Positions 28,185-33,065 of a stretch of 47,863 bases of DNA are shown piece by piece. The DNA lies in IMG/VR virus record IMGVR_UViG_3300031240_000013, positions 1-47,863 of that record; one strand, 5' to 3'. Numbering within the stretch: position 1 is the first letter of the stretch; each line of letters opens with the position of its first letter. Source of the stretch: a virus. The position numbers were made by a program, and so were the translations under genes. Under the pieces are notes generated by a model. It was not told the DNA's origin and ran no database searches. It saw nothing but the letters and a program-made list of their open reading frames with translations.

Positions 28185-28264
28185 CTTCTGGCAATGCAGA
28201 CTGTGCTAGTTGCGTCTAACCGTGACCGGACCCGCCGCACAGCGGAACCCGATCATGCCAGAGG
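28185..28264 (+). ncRNA. tRNA-sized closed-stem element without T-arm
   Basis: CTTCTGGCA (28185-28193) pairs with TGCCAGAGG (28256-28264). Internal hairpin CCGC-ACA-GCGG. No canonical anticodon or T-loop. Confidence 0.4.
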
Positions 28265-28273
28265 AAGTTTTAC

Positions 28274-28359
28274 GGAGCACGGGCAGGACGATAATGCAAC
28301 CGCCCGCTAAGCGGTACAACCGAAAGGTTGACTGAGTTTGACTCTCAGGTGCTCCGCCA
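28274..28359 (+). tRNA. tRNA-Ser(GCT), C33
   Basis: Class II. Acceptor GGAGCAC/GTGCTCC, discriminator G, variable arm AACC-GAAA-GGTT. Anticodon arm ACCGC-CCGCTAA-GCGGT puts C at position 33 in place of U. Confidence 0.88.
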
Positions 28360-28363
28360 TTTA

Positions 28364-28450
28364 GGAAAGTAAACCCGGCAGGGTCTGGGGCTCCGTTGGA
28401 AACGGATGCGGTCTGAAAGGACTGGCCTTCGATTGGTCTGCTTTCCGCCA
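28364..28450 (+). tRNA. tRNA-Ser(GGA)
   Basis: Class II. Acceptor GGAAAGT/GCTTTCC, discriminator G, loop TTGGAAA, CCA encoded. Confidence 0.87.
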
Positions 28451-28451
28451 C

Positions 28452-28539
28452 GGAAGATGGCGACCAAGGTGGTCAAGCTGGCTCGAACCCAGTGCCGTCC
28501 ATTTAACGGACGAGGTTTCGATTACTTCATCTTCCGCCA
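28452..28539 (+). tRNA. tRNA-Ser(CGA) with a palindrome site as variable arm
   Basis: Class II. Acceptor GGAAGAT/ATCTTCC, discriminator G, anticodon arm GCTGG-CTCGAAC-CCAGT. The variable arm is CGTCC-ATTTAAC-GGACG, which is palindrome site 25 in full. Confidence 0.88.
28497..28511 (+). repeat. GTCC palindrome site 25
   Basis: gtccatttaacggac forming the variable arm of tRNA-Ser(CGA). Confidence 0.8.
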
Positions 28540-28550
28540 CTTGGTGTAAC

Positions 28551-28575
28551 GAAACCCCTCGAATCAGGGGGTTTT
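28551..28575 (+). terminator. Terminator-like hairpin inside the tRNA array
   Basis: AAACCCCT-CGAATC-AGGGGGTTTT: a stem of about 7 bp followed by a T-run, in the 39-base gap between two tRNA-Ser genes. It may attenuate array transcription or be an RNA-processing signal. Confidence 0.45.
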
Positions 28576-28578
28576 GAT

Positions 28579-28663
28579 GGAAGGTGCTGCTGATGGTGAT
28601 GCGACCGGCTTTGAACACCGGGGCTCCTTCGGGATGGGCGTTCGATTCGCCTGCCTTCCTCCA
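28579..28663 (+). tRNA. tRNA-Ser(TGA)
   Basis: Class II. Acceptor GGAAGGT/GCCTTCC, loop TTTGAAC with a C31-A39 mismatch, variable arm CTCC-TTC-GGGA, T-arm with TTCGATT. Discriminator T is odd for Ser. Confidence 0.8.
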
Positions 28664-28668
28664 TTTTT

Positions 28669-28755
28669 GCAAGTGACGCGCTAAGGTAGCCAAGCTCTCT
28701 GTAAAAGAGCTTTCTCTTCGAGATACAGCAGTTTCGATTACTGCCACTTGCACCA
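28669..28755 (+). tRNA. tRNA-Tyr(GTA)
   Basis: Class II. Acceptor GCAAGTG/CACTTGC, anticodon arm GCTCT-CTGTAAA-AGAGC, variable arm present, CCA encoded. Confidence 0.9.
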
Positions 28756-28761
28756 GTTTGA

Positions 28762-28834
28762 AGCGCGGAAGTGAACAGGTGTCACGCCGTCCTCATAAGT
28801 CGGAGAGCCGGATCGTTACCGGCGAGCGCAACCA
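28762..28834 (+). tRNA. tRNA-Met/Ile2-like(CAT), degenerate
   Basis: Anticodon loop CTCATAA and D-arm GTGA/TCAC are clear. The T-arm GCCGG-ATCGTTA-CCGGC has a non-canonical loop, and only 4-5 acceptor pairs form. CCA encoded. Possibly a decaying gene. Confidence 0.55.
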
Positions 28835-28841
28835 ATTTTAC

Positions 28842-28917
28842 GCGGCTGTAGCTTAACTGATAAAGTGCTTCCTTGTCACGGAAGAGGATGCGAGTTTGAG
28901 ACTCGTCGGTCGCGCCA
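28842..28917 (+). tRNA. tRNA-Asp(GTC)
   Basis: Acceptor GCGGCTG/CGGTCGC, anticodon arm CTTCC-TTGTCAC-GGAAG, discriminator G, CCA encoded. Confidence 0.9.
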
Positions 28918-28921
28918 TTTT

Positions 28922-29000
28922 GGGGTAGTTGGCAAGTTGGTTTAAGCCACCTCTTTCTCATAGAGGTCATGCGTGAGTTCGAATCTCACCTACCCTTCCA
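28922..29000 (+). tRNA. tRNA-Glu(CTC)
   Basis: Acceptor GGGGTAG/CTACCCT, loop TTCTCAT, T-arm GTGAG-TTCGAAT-CTCAC, CCA encoded. Confidence 0.82.
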
Positions 29001-29001
29001 C

Positions 29002-29078
29002 CACGGTGAATGCAAAGCGTTCGAGCACCTTGTCTTTCACACAAGTCCTAACGGGTTAAAGCCCCGTCACCGTGACCA
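29002..29078 (+). tRNA. tRNA-Glu(TTC)
   Basis: Acceptor CACGGTG/CACCGTG (C1 is unusual for Glu), loop CTTTCAC, T-loop TTAAAGC, CCA encoded. Confidence 0.85.
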
Positions 29079-29086
29079 AGTTTTAT

Positions 29087-29161
29087 TGTGCGGTCGTATA
29101 ACGGCATTACACCAAACTGTTAATTTGGATGATGTGAGTTCGACTCTCACCTGCACAGCCA
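29087..29161 (+). tRNA. tRNA-Asn(GTT)
   Basis: Acceptor TGTGCGG/CTGCACA, anticodon arm CCAAA-CTGTTAA-TTTGG, CCA encoded. Confidence 0.9.
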
Positions 29162-29168
29162 TTTATGT

Positions 29169-29242
29169 TGGCTATTCGTTCAGTGATAGGACGGTTGCCT
29201 CTGGAGCAACACACCGGGGTTTGATTCCCTGATAGCCAGCCA
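29169..29242 (+). tRNA. tRNA-Gln(CTG)
   Basis: Acceptor TGGCTAT/ATAGCCA, anticodon arm GTTGC-CTCTGGA-GCAAC, discriminator G, CCA encoded. Confidence 0.9.
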
Positions 29243-29246
29243 ACAC

Positions 29247-29319
29247 AGGGGGATGGCCGAGCGGCTTAGGCGATGGCCTTTGGACCCATCTAGTCCGGTT
29301 CAACTCCGGGTCCCCCTGC
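29247..29319 (+). tRNA. tRNA-Gln(TTG)
   Basis: Acceptor AGGGGGA/TCCCCCT, loop CTTTGGA closed by a C31-C39 mismatch, CCA encoded. Confidence 0.85.
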
Positions 29320-29320
29320 C

Positions 29321-29396
29321 ATGCGGGCATTATCTAATGCTAGGGTGCGATCTTGCCAAGATCGACGTACGGGTTGGATTCCCGTTGCCCGCTCCA
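29321..29396 (+). tRNA. tRNA-Gly(GCC)
   Basis: Acceptor GCGGGCA/TGCCCGC, anticodon arm CGATC-TTGCCAA-GATCG, CCA encoded. Confidence 0.9.
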
Positions 29397-29425
29397 TTTC
29401 AAAACCAATCATCAGGAGAAGAAAC

Positions 29426-29662
29426 ATGAGTTGGTCAATAAACCTAAGCGGTCCGCCCGAAGTCGTAACTAGGGAAATAGCCGATGCTATTCTTTTGCTG
29501 GATCGTGCGCTGGACTATTCACAGAATTCTGACGCACATACTGTAAGCGTGTCCCTCGGTGGATATGTCTCGTGGAACGAAGATCGAGAAGTAACATCGT
29601 CTAACGTTTCCTTTTCGGTTGGGGAGACTTTGCATCCTCCGAACCCACCCTCTGTAAATTAG
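29426..29662 (+). CDS. Small hypothetical protein inside the tRNA array
   Basis: 78 residues, MSWSINLSGPPEVVTREIAD onward, AGGAG site upstream. Helical start, then beta-rich (HTVSVSLGGYVSWNEDREV). Its TAG shares its last base with palindrome site 26. No family recognised; not an endonuclease. Confidence 0.7.
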   Translation: MSWSINLSGPPEVVTREIADAILLLDRALDYSQNSDAHTVSVSLGGYVSWNEDREVTSSNVSFSVGETLHPPNPPSVN

Positions 29663-29676
29663 TCCAGTTAATGGAT
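29662..29676 (-). repeat. GTCC palindrome site 26
   Basis: gtccagttaatggat, fused to the TAG of 29426-29662. Confidence 0.75.
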
Positions 29677-29679
29677 TTT

Positions 29680-29753
29680 GGCCGATTAGTTCAGTGCTAG
29701 AATTTCGCCTTCGTACCGCGAAGACCTGGGTTGAATTCCCAGATTGGCCTCCA
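29680..29753 (+). tRNA. tRNA-Thr(CGT)
   Basis: Acceptor GGCCGAT/ATTGGCC, loop TTCGTAC closed by a C31-C39 mismatch, CCA encoded. Confidence 0.85.
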
Positions 29754-29754
29754 T

Positions 29755-29829
29755 GCTATGCTCGGCTATGTGGTAAGCCTACTGCTCGGTAAGCAGTGAA
29801 AGACCGTTCGAGTCGGTCGCGTAGCTCCA
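29755..29829 (+). tRNA. tRNA-Thr(GGT)
   Basis: Acceptor GCTATGC/GCGTAGC, anticodon arm ACTGC-TCGGTAA-GCAGT, CCA encoded. Confidence 0.9.
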
Positions 29830-29874
29830 TCTAGGCGTTAATTCGCCTGAAAGTAAAATAGGCGGAAAGCCGCC

Positions 29875-29904
29875 TTGACAGATCGTTATGGTCTATGGTA
29901 GTAT
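29875..29904 (+). promoter_or_regulatory. Promoter of the first array HNH gene
   Basis: TTGACA (29875-29880), 18-base spacer, TAGTAT (29899-29904) with TATGG before the -10; same geometry as the array promoter. Confidence 0.65.
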
Positions 29905-29916
29905 GATTTAAACACG

Positions 29917-30513
29917 ATGGGAATGACAAGATCAGAGTCGGGCAAGTTAGGTGCTCTTAAATCTAAGATCACTAACTTGCTTAACAAACAAAAGCGTGTT
30001 GAGGCGTATAACACGGACCCTCGTATCTGCAAGACTTGTGAAAAGCCTTTACCTTACGAGAAACGCAAAAATACATATTGCAACCAATCTTGTGCCGCCA
30101 GAACAAACGTTCCTATAGGAAGAAGAACCGTAAGATACAAAGGGCCTCGTTTGTGCGTGATATGTAGAAAAGAAAGAAACACAGGGCGTAAATACTGCGT
30201 AGATTGTTACAAAGACGTTCAAAAATCAAGACTTGGTACTTGGGAAACTGTTAAAACCAATCATGTTGCTAGACGTTTGTTGCTTGAAGAATTTGGACAT
30301 CGATGTTTTGGGTGTGGACTGGAAAAGTGGCTGGATGTTTTGCTTCCGCTGGAAGTACACCATGAAGATGGAGACGCCGAAAACTATCAAAAGGAAAATG
30401 TTAAACTTTTATGCCCTAATTGCCACGCTTTGACACCAACATTCAGAAATAGAAATCCACAAGCGAGCGAGAAAAGACGTAGAAGAAGAAAGACCAAGGA
30501 TTTTGCACCTTAA
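29917..30513 (+). CDS. HNH homing endonuclease (array insertion 1)
   Basis: 198 residues. Two N-terminal zinc modules (ICKTCEKPLPYEKRKNTYCN; LCVICRKERNTGRKYCVDC), then the HNH: HRCFGCGLEKW, LEVHHEDGDAENYQKENVKL, LCPNCHAL. The first residues MGMTRSESGKLGALKSKI are helical and basic. It has its own promoter, and its last 9 bases, including the TAA, are the first bases of tRNA-Thr(TGT). AT-rich compared with the tRNAs, suggesting separate origin. Confidence 0.88.
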   Translation: MGMTRSESGKLGALKSKITNLLNKQKRVEAYNTDPRICKTCEKPLPYEKRKNTYCNQSCAARTNVPIGRRTVRYKGPRLCVICRKERNTGRKYCVDCYKDVQKSRLGTWETVKTNHVARRLLLEEFGHRCFGCGLEKWLDVLLPLEVHHEDGDAENYQKENVKLLCPNCHALTPTFRNRNPQASEKRRRRRKTKDFAP

Positions 30514-30579
30514 ACATTGCCGGTGATGCCTGCTCCTGTAAAGCAGTTCAACAGAGTTCGAATCTCTGAGGGTGCTCCA
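30505..30579 (+). tRNA. tRNA-Thr(TGT), C33
   Basis: Acceptor GCACCTT/AGGGTGC, anticodon arm CTGCT-CCTGTAA-AGCAG with C33, T-arm with TTCGAAT, CCA encoded. Overlaps the HNH stop codon by 9 bases. Confidence 0.88.
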
Positions 30580-30584
30580 ATTTT

Positions 30585-30658
30585 GGGTTAGAAAGCAAAT
30601 GATGAGCTGGCGGACTGTGACCCCGCTGTAGTACGTTTGATTCGTACCTAACCCTCCA
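30585..30658 (+). tRNA. tRNA-His(GTG)
   Basis: Acceptor GGGTTAG/CTAACCC, loop CTGTGAC closed by an A31-C39 mismatch, CCA encoded. Confidence 0.86.
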
Positions 30659-30750
30659 AGCAGGCAGAAATAGTGGTTCGAATCCATATTCGTACCGAGG
30701 GTCACCTCGGAACGTCGTCTAAGGGTAGGACGCTGCCAACTTTTTAAAAT
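30659..30750 (+). tRNA. Candidate circularly permuted tRNA
   Basis: The 3' half precedes the 5' half. First comes GGCAG (30663-30667, 3' anticodon stem) and the T-loop segment TGG-TTCGAAT-CCA. Then GTACCGAG (3' acceptor) and a short loop lead into CTCGGAAC (5' acceptor). A canonical D-arm CGTC-TAAGGGTAG-GACG follows, then CTGCC (30733-30737, 5' anticodon stem), which pairs with GGCAG. It exactly fills the space between tRNA-His and tRNA-Ala. The anticodon cannot be read without knowing the joint; an A-A mismatch interrupts the acceptor stem. Confidence 0.6.
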
Positions 30751-30826
30751 GGGCCTATGGTGAAAGCGGCCATCACAGAACTCCTGCAAAGTTCAGTTCT
30801 CGTTTCGACTACGAGTAGGTCCACCA
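30751..30826 (+). tRNA. tRNA-Ala(TGC), C33
   Basis: Acceptor GGGCCTA/TAGGTCC, anticodon arm GAACT-CCTGCAA-AGTTC with C33, T-arm CTCGT-TTCGACT-ACGAG, CCA encoded. Confidence 0.88.
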
Positions 30827-30999
30827 AATGTTAACCAGCACAGGGCCGAGCACCGAAAGGGCTGTTGGCTAACAACAGGTCCACCAAAGTTTGGGGGCCT
30901 ATTTGACGGGGTCTTGTCAGAGATTCTATCGGATAGGTTGGCTGACACCACGAAACGCACCACGCCAAAACTGTGGTCCGTTAGCCTCAGAGCAATTTA
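30827..30999 (+). other. 173-base gap in the array with unassigned hairpins
   Basis: No canonical tRNA. GTTAACCAGC (~30830) pairs with GTTGGCTAAC; GGCTGAC-ACCAC pairs with GTGGT-CC-GTTAGCC (~30940-30985). AGGTCCACCAAA repeats the 3' end of the preceding tRNA-Ala, suggesting a partial duplication. Possibly eroded tRNA genes. Confidence 0.4.
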
Positions 31000-31077
31000 G
31001 TGGGATGAGCTAGTCTGGTGATTTAGCGTCCGTCTGAAGAACGGAAGAACAGCGTTCGATTCGCTGATCCCGCACCA
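31000..31077 (+). tRNA. tRNA-Phe(GAA)
   Basis: Acceptor GTGGGAT/ATCCCGC, anticodon arm TCCGT-CTGAAGA-ACGGA, CCA encoded. Confidence 0.9.
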
Positions 31078-31087
31078 TAGTTTTAAA

Positions 31088-31161
31088 CGGTGAGTGGTGT
31101 ATAGAATGCATCCGAGTCTTGGGCACTCGTGGACAGAGTTTGAGTCTCTGCTCGCCGACCA
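31088..31161 (+). tRNA. tRNA-Pro(TGG)
   Basis: Acceptor CGGTGAG/CTCGCCG, anticodon arm CGAGT-CTTGGGC-ACTCG, CCA encoded. Confidence 0.9.
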
Positions 31162-31171
31162 TCTTTGTAAC

Positions 31172-31246
31172 GCCCGGTTCGTATAACGTATAAGACAGAA
31201 AGCTACGAACTTTCAGACAGTGGTTAGACTCCACTACCGGGCACCA
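31172..31246 (+). tRNA. tRNA-Arg(ACG)
   Basis: Acceptor GCCCGGT/ACCGGGC, anticodon arm GAAAG-CTACGAA-CTTTC, T-loop TTAGACT, CCA encoded. Confidence 0.9.
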
Positions 31247-31247
31247 C

Positions 31248-31318
31248 AGGGGATGATCTGGGATTATGCCAGTCTCCAAAACTAGCAGTGAGGAGTTCGA
31301 TTCTCCTATCCCCTGCCA
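31248..31318 (+). tRNA. tRNA-Trp(CCA)
   Basis: Acceptor AGGGGAT/ATCCCCT, loop CTCCAAA, discriminator G, CCA encoded. Confidence 0.9.
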
Positions 31319-31323
31319 TTTAC

Positions 31324-31399
31324 GCCAGCGAAGACGAAGAGGATAGTCGAGGCCCTCATAAAGCCTGAGTAGCTGATTCGAGTTCAGCCGTTGGCACCA
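31324..31399 (+). tRNA. tRNA-Met or Ile2 (CAT)
   Basis: Acceptor GCCAGCG/CGTTGGC, loop CTCATAA with a C31-A39 mismatch, CCA encoded. Elongator Met and lysidine-modified Ile2 cannot be separated by eye. Confidence 0.85.
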
Positions 31400-31400
31400 T

Positions 31401-31492
31401 GCCGGAACCCAGTGGCTGGAGCGGAGCCTTATAATCTCTGTAGTCGGTAGATGACCGATGCTCGGCGAGTTCGATTCTCCCTTCCGGCACCA
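31401..31492 (+). tRNA. Class II tRNA with anticodon read as TAT (Ile?)
   Basis: Acceptor GCCGGAA/TTCCGGC, CCA encoded, variable arm TCGG/CCGA. The anticodon loop is 9 nt (CCTTATAAT) or 7 nt (CTTATAA) with a mismatch; the centre reads TAT. A long arm is unexpected for Ile, so identity is uncertain. Confidence 0.65.
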
Positions 31493-31493
31493 T

Positions 31494-31570
31494 GCGTCCG
31501 TCGTATAGCGGAGTATTATACCTGACTCTTAATCAGGCTGACACTGGTTCAAATCCAGTCGGGCGCACCA
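31494..31570 (+). tRNA. tRNA-Lys(CTT)
   Basis: Acceptor GCGTCCG/CGGGCGC, anticodon arm CCTGA-CTCTTAA-TCAGG, CCA encoded. Confidence 0.9.
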
Positions 31571-31576
31571 AGTTTT

Positions 31577-31651
31577 GCTTCGCGAGTGTGATGGCTGCAT
31601 AACGGACTTTTAATCCGTTTGGATAGGGTTCGATTCCCTAGCGAAGTACCA
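31577..31651 (+). tRNA. tRNA-Lys(TTT)
   Basis: Acceptor GCTTCGC/GCGAAGT, anticodon arm ACGGA-CTTTTAA-TCCGT, CCA encoded. Confidence 0.9.
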
Positions 31652-31653
31652 AG

Positions 31654-31729
31654 GCAACCGTGGTCTAACGCATAAGGCGTCAACCTTCTAAGTTGAACGA
31701 TGCGAGTTGAAGTCTCGCCGGTTGCTCCA
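31654..31729 (+). tRNA. tRNA-Arg(TCT)
   Basis: Acceptor GCAACCG/CGGTTGC, anticodon arm TCAAC-CTTCTAA-GTTGA, CCA encoded. Confidence 0.9.
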
Positions 31730-31734
31730 AGTTT

Positions 31735-31860
31735 GGTTCTTGTATCCTGCGCGGATCGTTACCGCCCTCGTAAGAGAAATGGATGCAGATCAAGAACGGA
31801 GGTTCGACTCCTCCCGATAGTTCTGATGCTCGCGACTATATGGACTATTGCACCGGGTTT
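31735..31860 (+). other. 126-base gap with tRNA-like pieces
   Basis: GTTCTTG pairs with CAAGAAC and encloses GCGG-ATCGTTA-CCGC, whose loop equals the odd T-loop of the degenerate tRNA-Met at 28762. A perfect T-arm GGAGG-TTCGACT-CCTCC follows, but no matching acceptor strand was found. Probably broken or rearranged tRNA genes. Confidence 0.4.
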
Positions 31861-31937
31861 GCCGCTCTAGCTTAACCGTATAAAGCACTTCGGTCCTAAC
31901 GAGGAAGATTCCCGTTAAAGTCGGGAGAGCGGCCCCA
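31861..31937 (+). tRNA. tRNA-Arg(CCT)
   Basis: Acceptor GCCGCTC/GAGCGGC, anticodon arm CTTCG-GTCCTAA-CGAGG, discriminator C, CCA encoded. Confidence 0.85.
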
Positions 31938-31940
31938 AGA

Positions 31941-32078
31941 TCGTCAGTAGCTCAGAACCTACGAATTTTCTGACTCGCTTTCTAGATAATCGTGGAGGCT
32001 GTCGTAGGCAGGGAGAGCGCCTGATTCTAATCAGGAGGTCGGGTGGGTATAAGTCGAGCCTCCCACCCTGACGACCCA
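31941..32078 (+). tRNA. tRNA with a ~50-nt insertion in the D-loop (anticodon unclear)
   Basis: Acceptor TCGTCAG/CTGACGA is perfect, CCA encoded. The D-stem GCTC (31949-31952) pairs with GAGC (32014-32017), but the loop between them holds an extra block bounded by CCTACGA (31958-31964) and its complement TCGTAGG (32002-32008). The anticodon stem CCTGA/TCAGG encloses only six bases, TTCTAA, readable as CTA (amber) or TCT (Arg). The T-stem is also extended (GGGTGGG/CCCACCC). Confidence 0.55.
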
Positions 32079-32083
32079 ATTTT

Positions 32084-32161
32084 GCGGCCATATCGGGCTT
32101 CCCTCCGAAGGAAGACACCGTAGATGGAATAAGGCTGGTTCGAGTCCAGTTGGCTGCTCCA
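32084..32161 (+). tRNA. tRNA-Arg(CCG)-like, D-arm abnormal
   Basis: Acceptor GCGGCCA/TGGCTGC, T-loop TTCGAGT, CCA encoded, and a hairpin CTTCC-CTCCGAA-GGAAG that reads CCG. Only seven bases separate the acceptor from that hairpin, so there is no room for a D-arm, and about 20 extra bases follow it. Confidence 0.5.
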
Positions 32162-32163
32162 GT

Positions 32164-32245
32164 TGTGCGGTTAGTTAGGGAAGGGCAAGCTCCACCTCCC
32201 GAAGCGTCTGATGAGCAAAAGAATGTAGGGCCAGACAACCGCGCA
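32164..32245 (+). ncRNA. tRNA-sized closed-stem element without T-arm
   Basis: TGTGCGGTT (~32164-32172) pairs with AACCGCGCA (~32237-32245), enclosing GGGA...TCCC and GTCTG...CAGAC. No anticodon or T-loop signature. Confidence 0.4.
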
Positions 32246-32250
32246 GTTTT

Positions 32251-32328
32251 GCCAGAGTGGTGTGAGTGGTCTAAACCGTCTCTCCTACAAAGAGAATTTC
32301 GCTGGTTCGAATCCAGCCTCTGGTACCA
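32251..32328 (+). tRNA. tRNA-Val(TAC), C33
   Basis: Acceptor GCCAGAG/CTCTGGT, anticodon arm TCTCT-CCTACAA-AGAGA with C33, T-arm GCTGG-TTCGAAT-CCAGC, CCA encoded. Confidence 0.88.
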
Positions 32329-32334
32329 TGTTTT

Positions 32335-32408
32335 GCCCGTGTCGCATAATGATAATGCGCCCGTCCGATTAACGGGTCATTGTGGTTTGACTCCACACGC
32401 GGGTACCA
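32335..32408 (+). tRNA. tRNA-Ile(GAT), C33
   Basis: Acceptor GCCCGTG/CGCGGGT, anticodon arm CCCGT-CCGATTA-ACGGG with C33, CCA encoded. The arm contains GTCCGATTAA, the first ten bases of the dispersed palindrome in reverse orientation. Confidence 0.85.
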
Positions 32409-32423
32409 TCTTCGAGGATCAAA

Positions 32424-33065
32424 ATGTCAGAGCCAAAATACTGTTTTCGCTGTGGCGATCTGATTACTAGTAAGTACGGCAAAAAGTTTTGTTCCAATAA
32501 ATGCGCGGCCCTCCACGCTAATGAATTCGCGGCGAAAGCTACGAGAAAAGACAAATCTCACCCTTGCGACGAGTGTGGAAAAGTTTTTGAAAAACAAGAC
32601 ACCCAGAGCAAGTTTTGCAGCCGTTCCTGCTCCGCCAAATTTCACAATAGAAAAAGATCACAAAGAGTAAGACACCGTTGTCTGGGTTGTGAGAACACAA
32701 TTCTCGGTCGTCAGTCTTATTGTTCCTCTGCTTGCAGAACCGCGCATAATATTCGCTTGTGGATAGAAGGACAATTTAACGCCACCAAGACATACACTAT
32801 ATCAAAATTTATTCGTGATTATGTTATTGAAAAGGCAGGGTATAAATGCACGAAATGTGGGTACTCGCAACGTCGAGGCGACGGTAGCCACATTCTTCAA
32901 GTACACCATGTGGACGGAGACTGGGAGAATAGCCGTCCGGAAAACCTCGAATGCCTTTGCCCAAACTGCCACGCGCTCACCGATAACTATGGCGCTCAGA
33001 ATATGGGAAAGGGTAGAAAATGGAAAAAGAAGTATAGTCTTTTTGCTGGGCTGGCCGAACGGTAA
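32424..33065 (+). CDS. HNH homing endonuclease (array insertion 2)
   Basis: 213 residues. Three Cys-rich modules (YCFRCGDLITSKYGKKFCSN; HPCDECGKVFEK...FCSRSC; HRCLGC...YCSSAC) precede the HNH (YKCTKCGYSQRR, QVHHVDGDWENSRPENLECL, CPNCHALT). Same architecture as the gene at 29917. Its last six codons and TAA (AGLAER-stop) are formed by the start of tRNA-Gly(TCC), a 21-base overlap. Confidence 0.88.
   Translation: MSEPKYCFRCGDLITSKYGKKFCSNKCAALHANEFAAKATRKDKSHPCDECGKVFEKQDTQSKFCSRSCSAKFHNRKRSQRVRHRCLGCENTILGRQSYCSSACRTAHNIRLWIEGQFNATKTYTISKFIRDYVIEKAGYKCTKCGYSQRRGDGSHILQVHHVDGDWENSRPENLECLCPNCHALTDNYGAQNMGKGRKWKKKYSLFAGLAER

Noticed and set aside
30894-30999. tmRNA-like start GGGGGCCTATTTGACGGGG
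   Set aside because: Only a loose match to the tmRNA 5' consensus. No alanyl T-arm/CCA end and no convincing tag peptide; the next feature is a clean tRNA-Phe.
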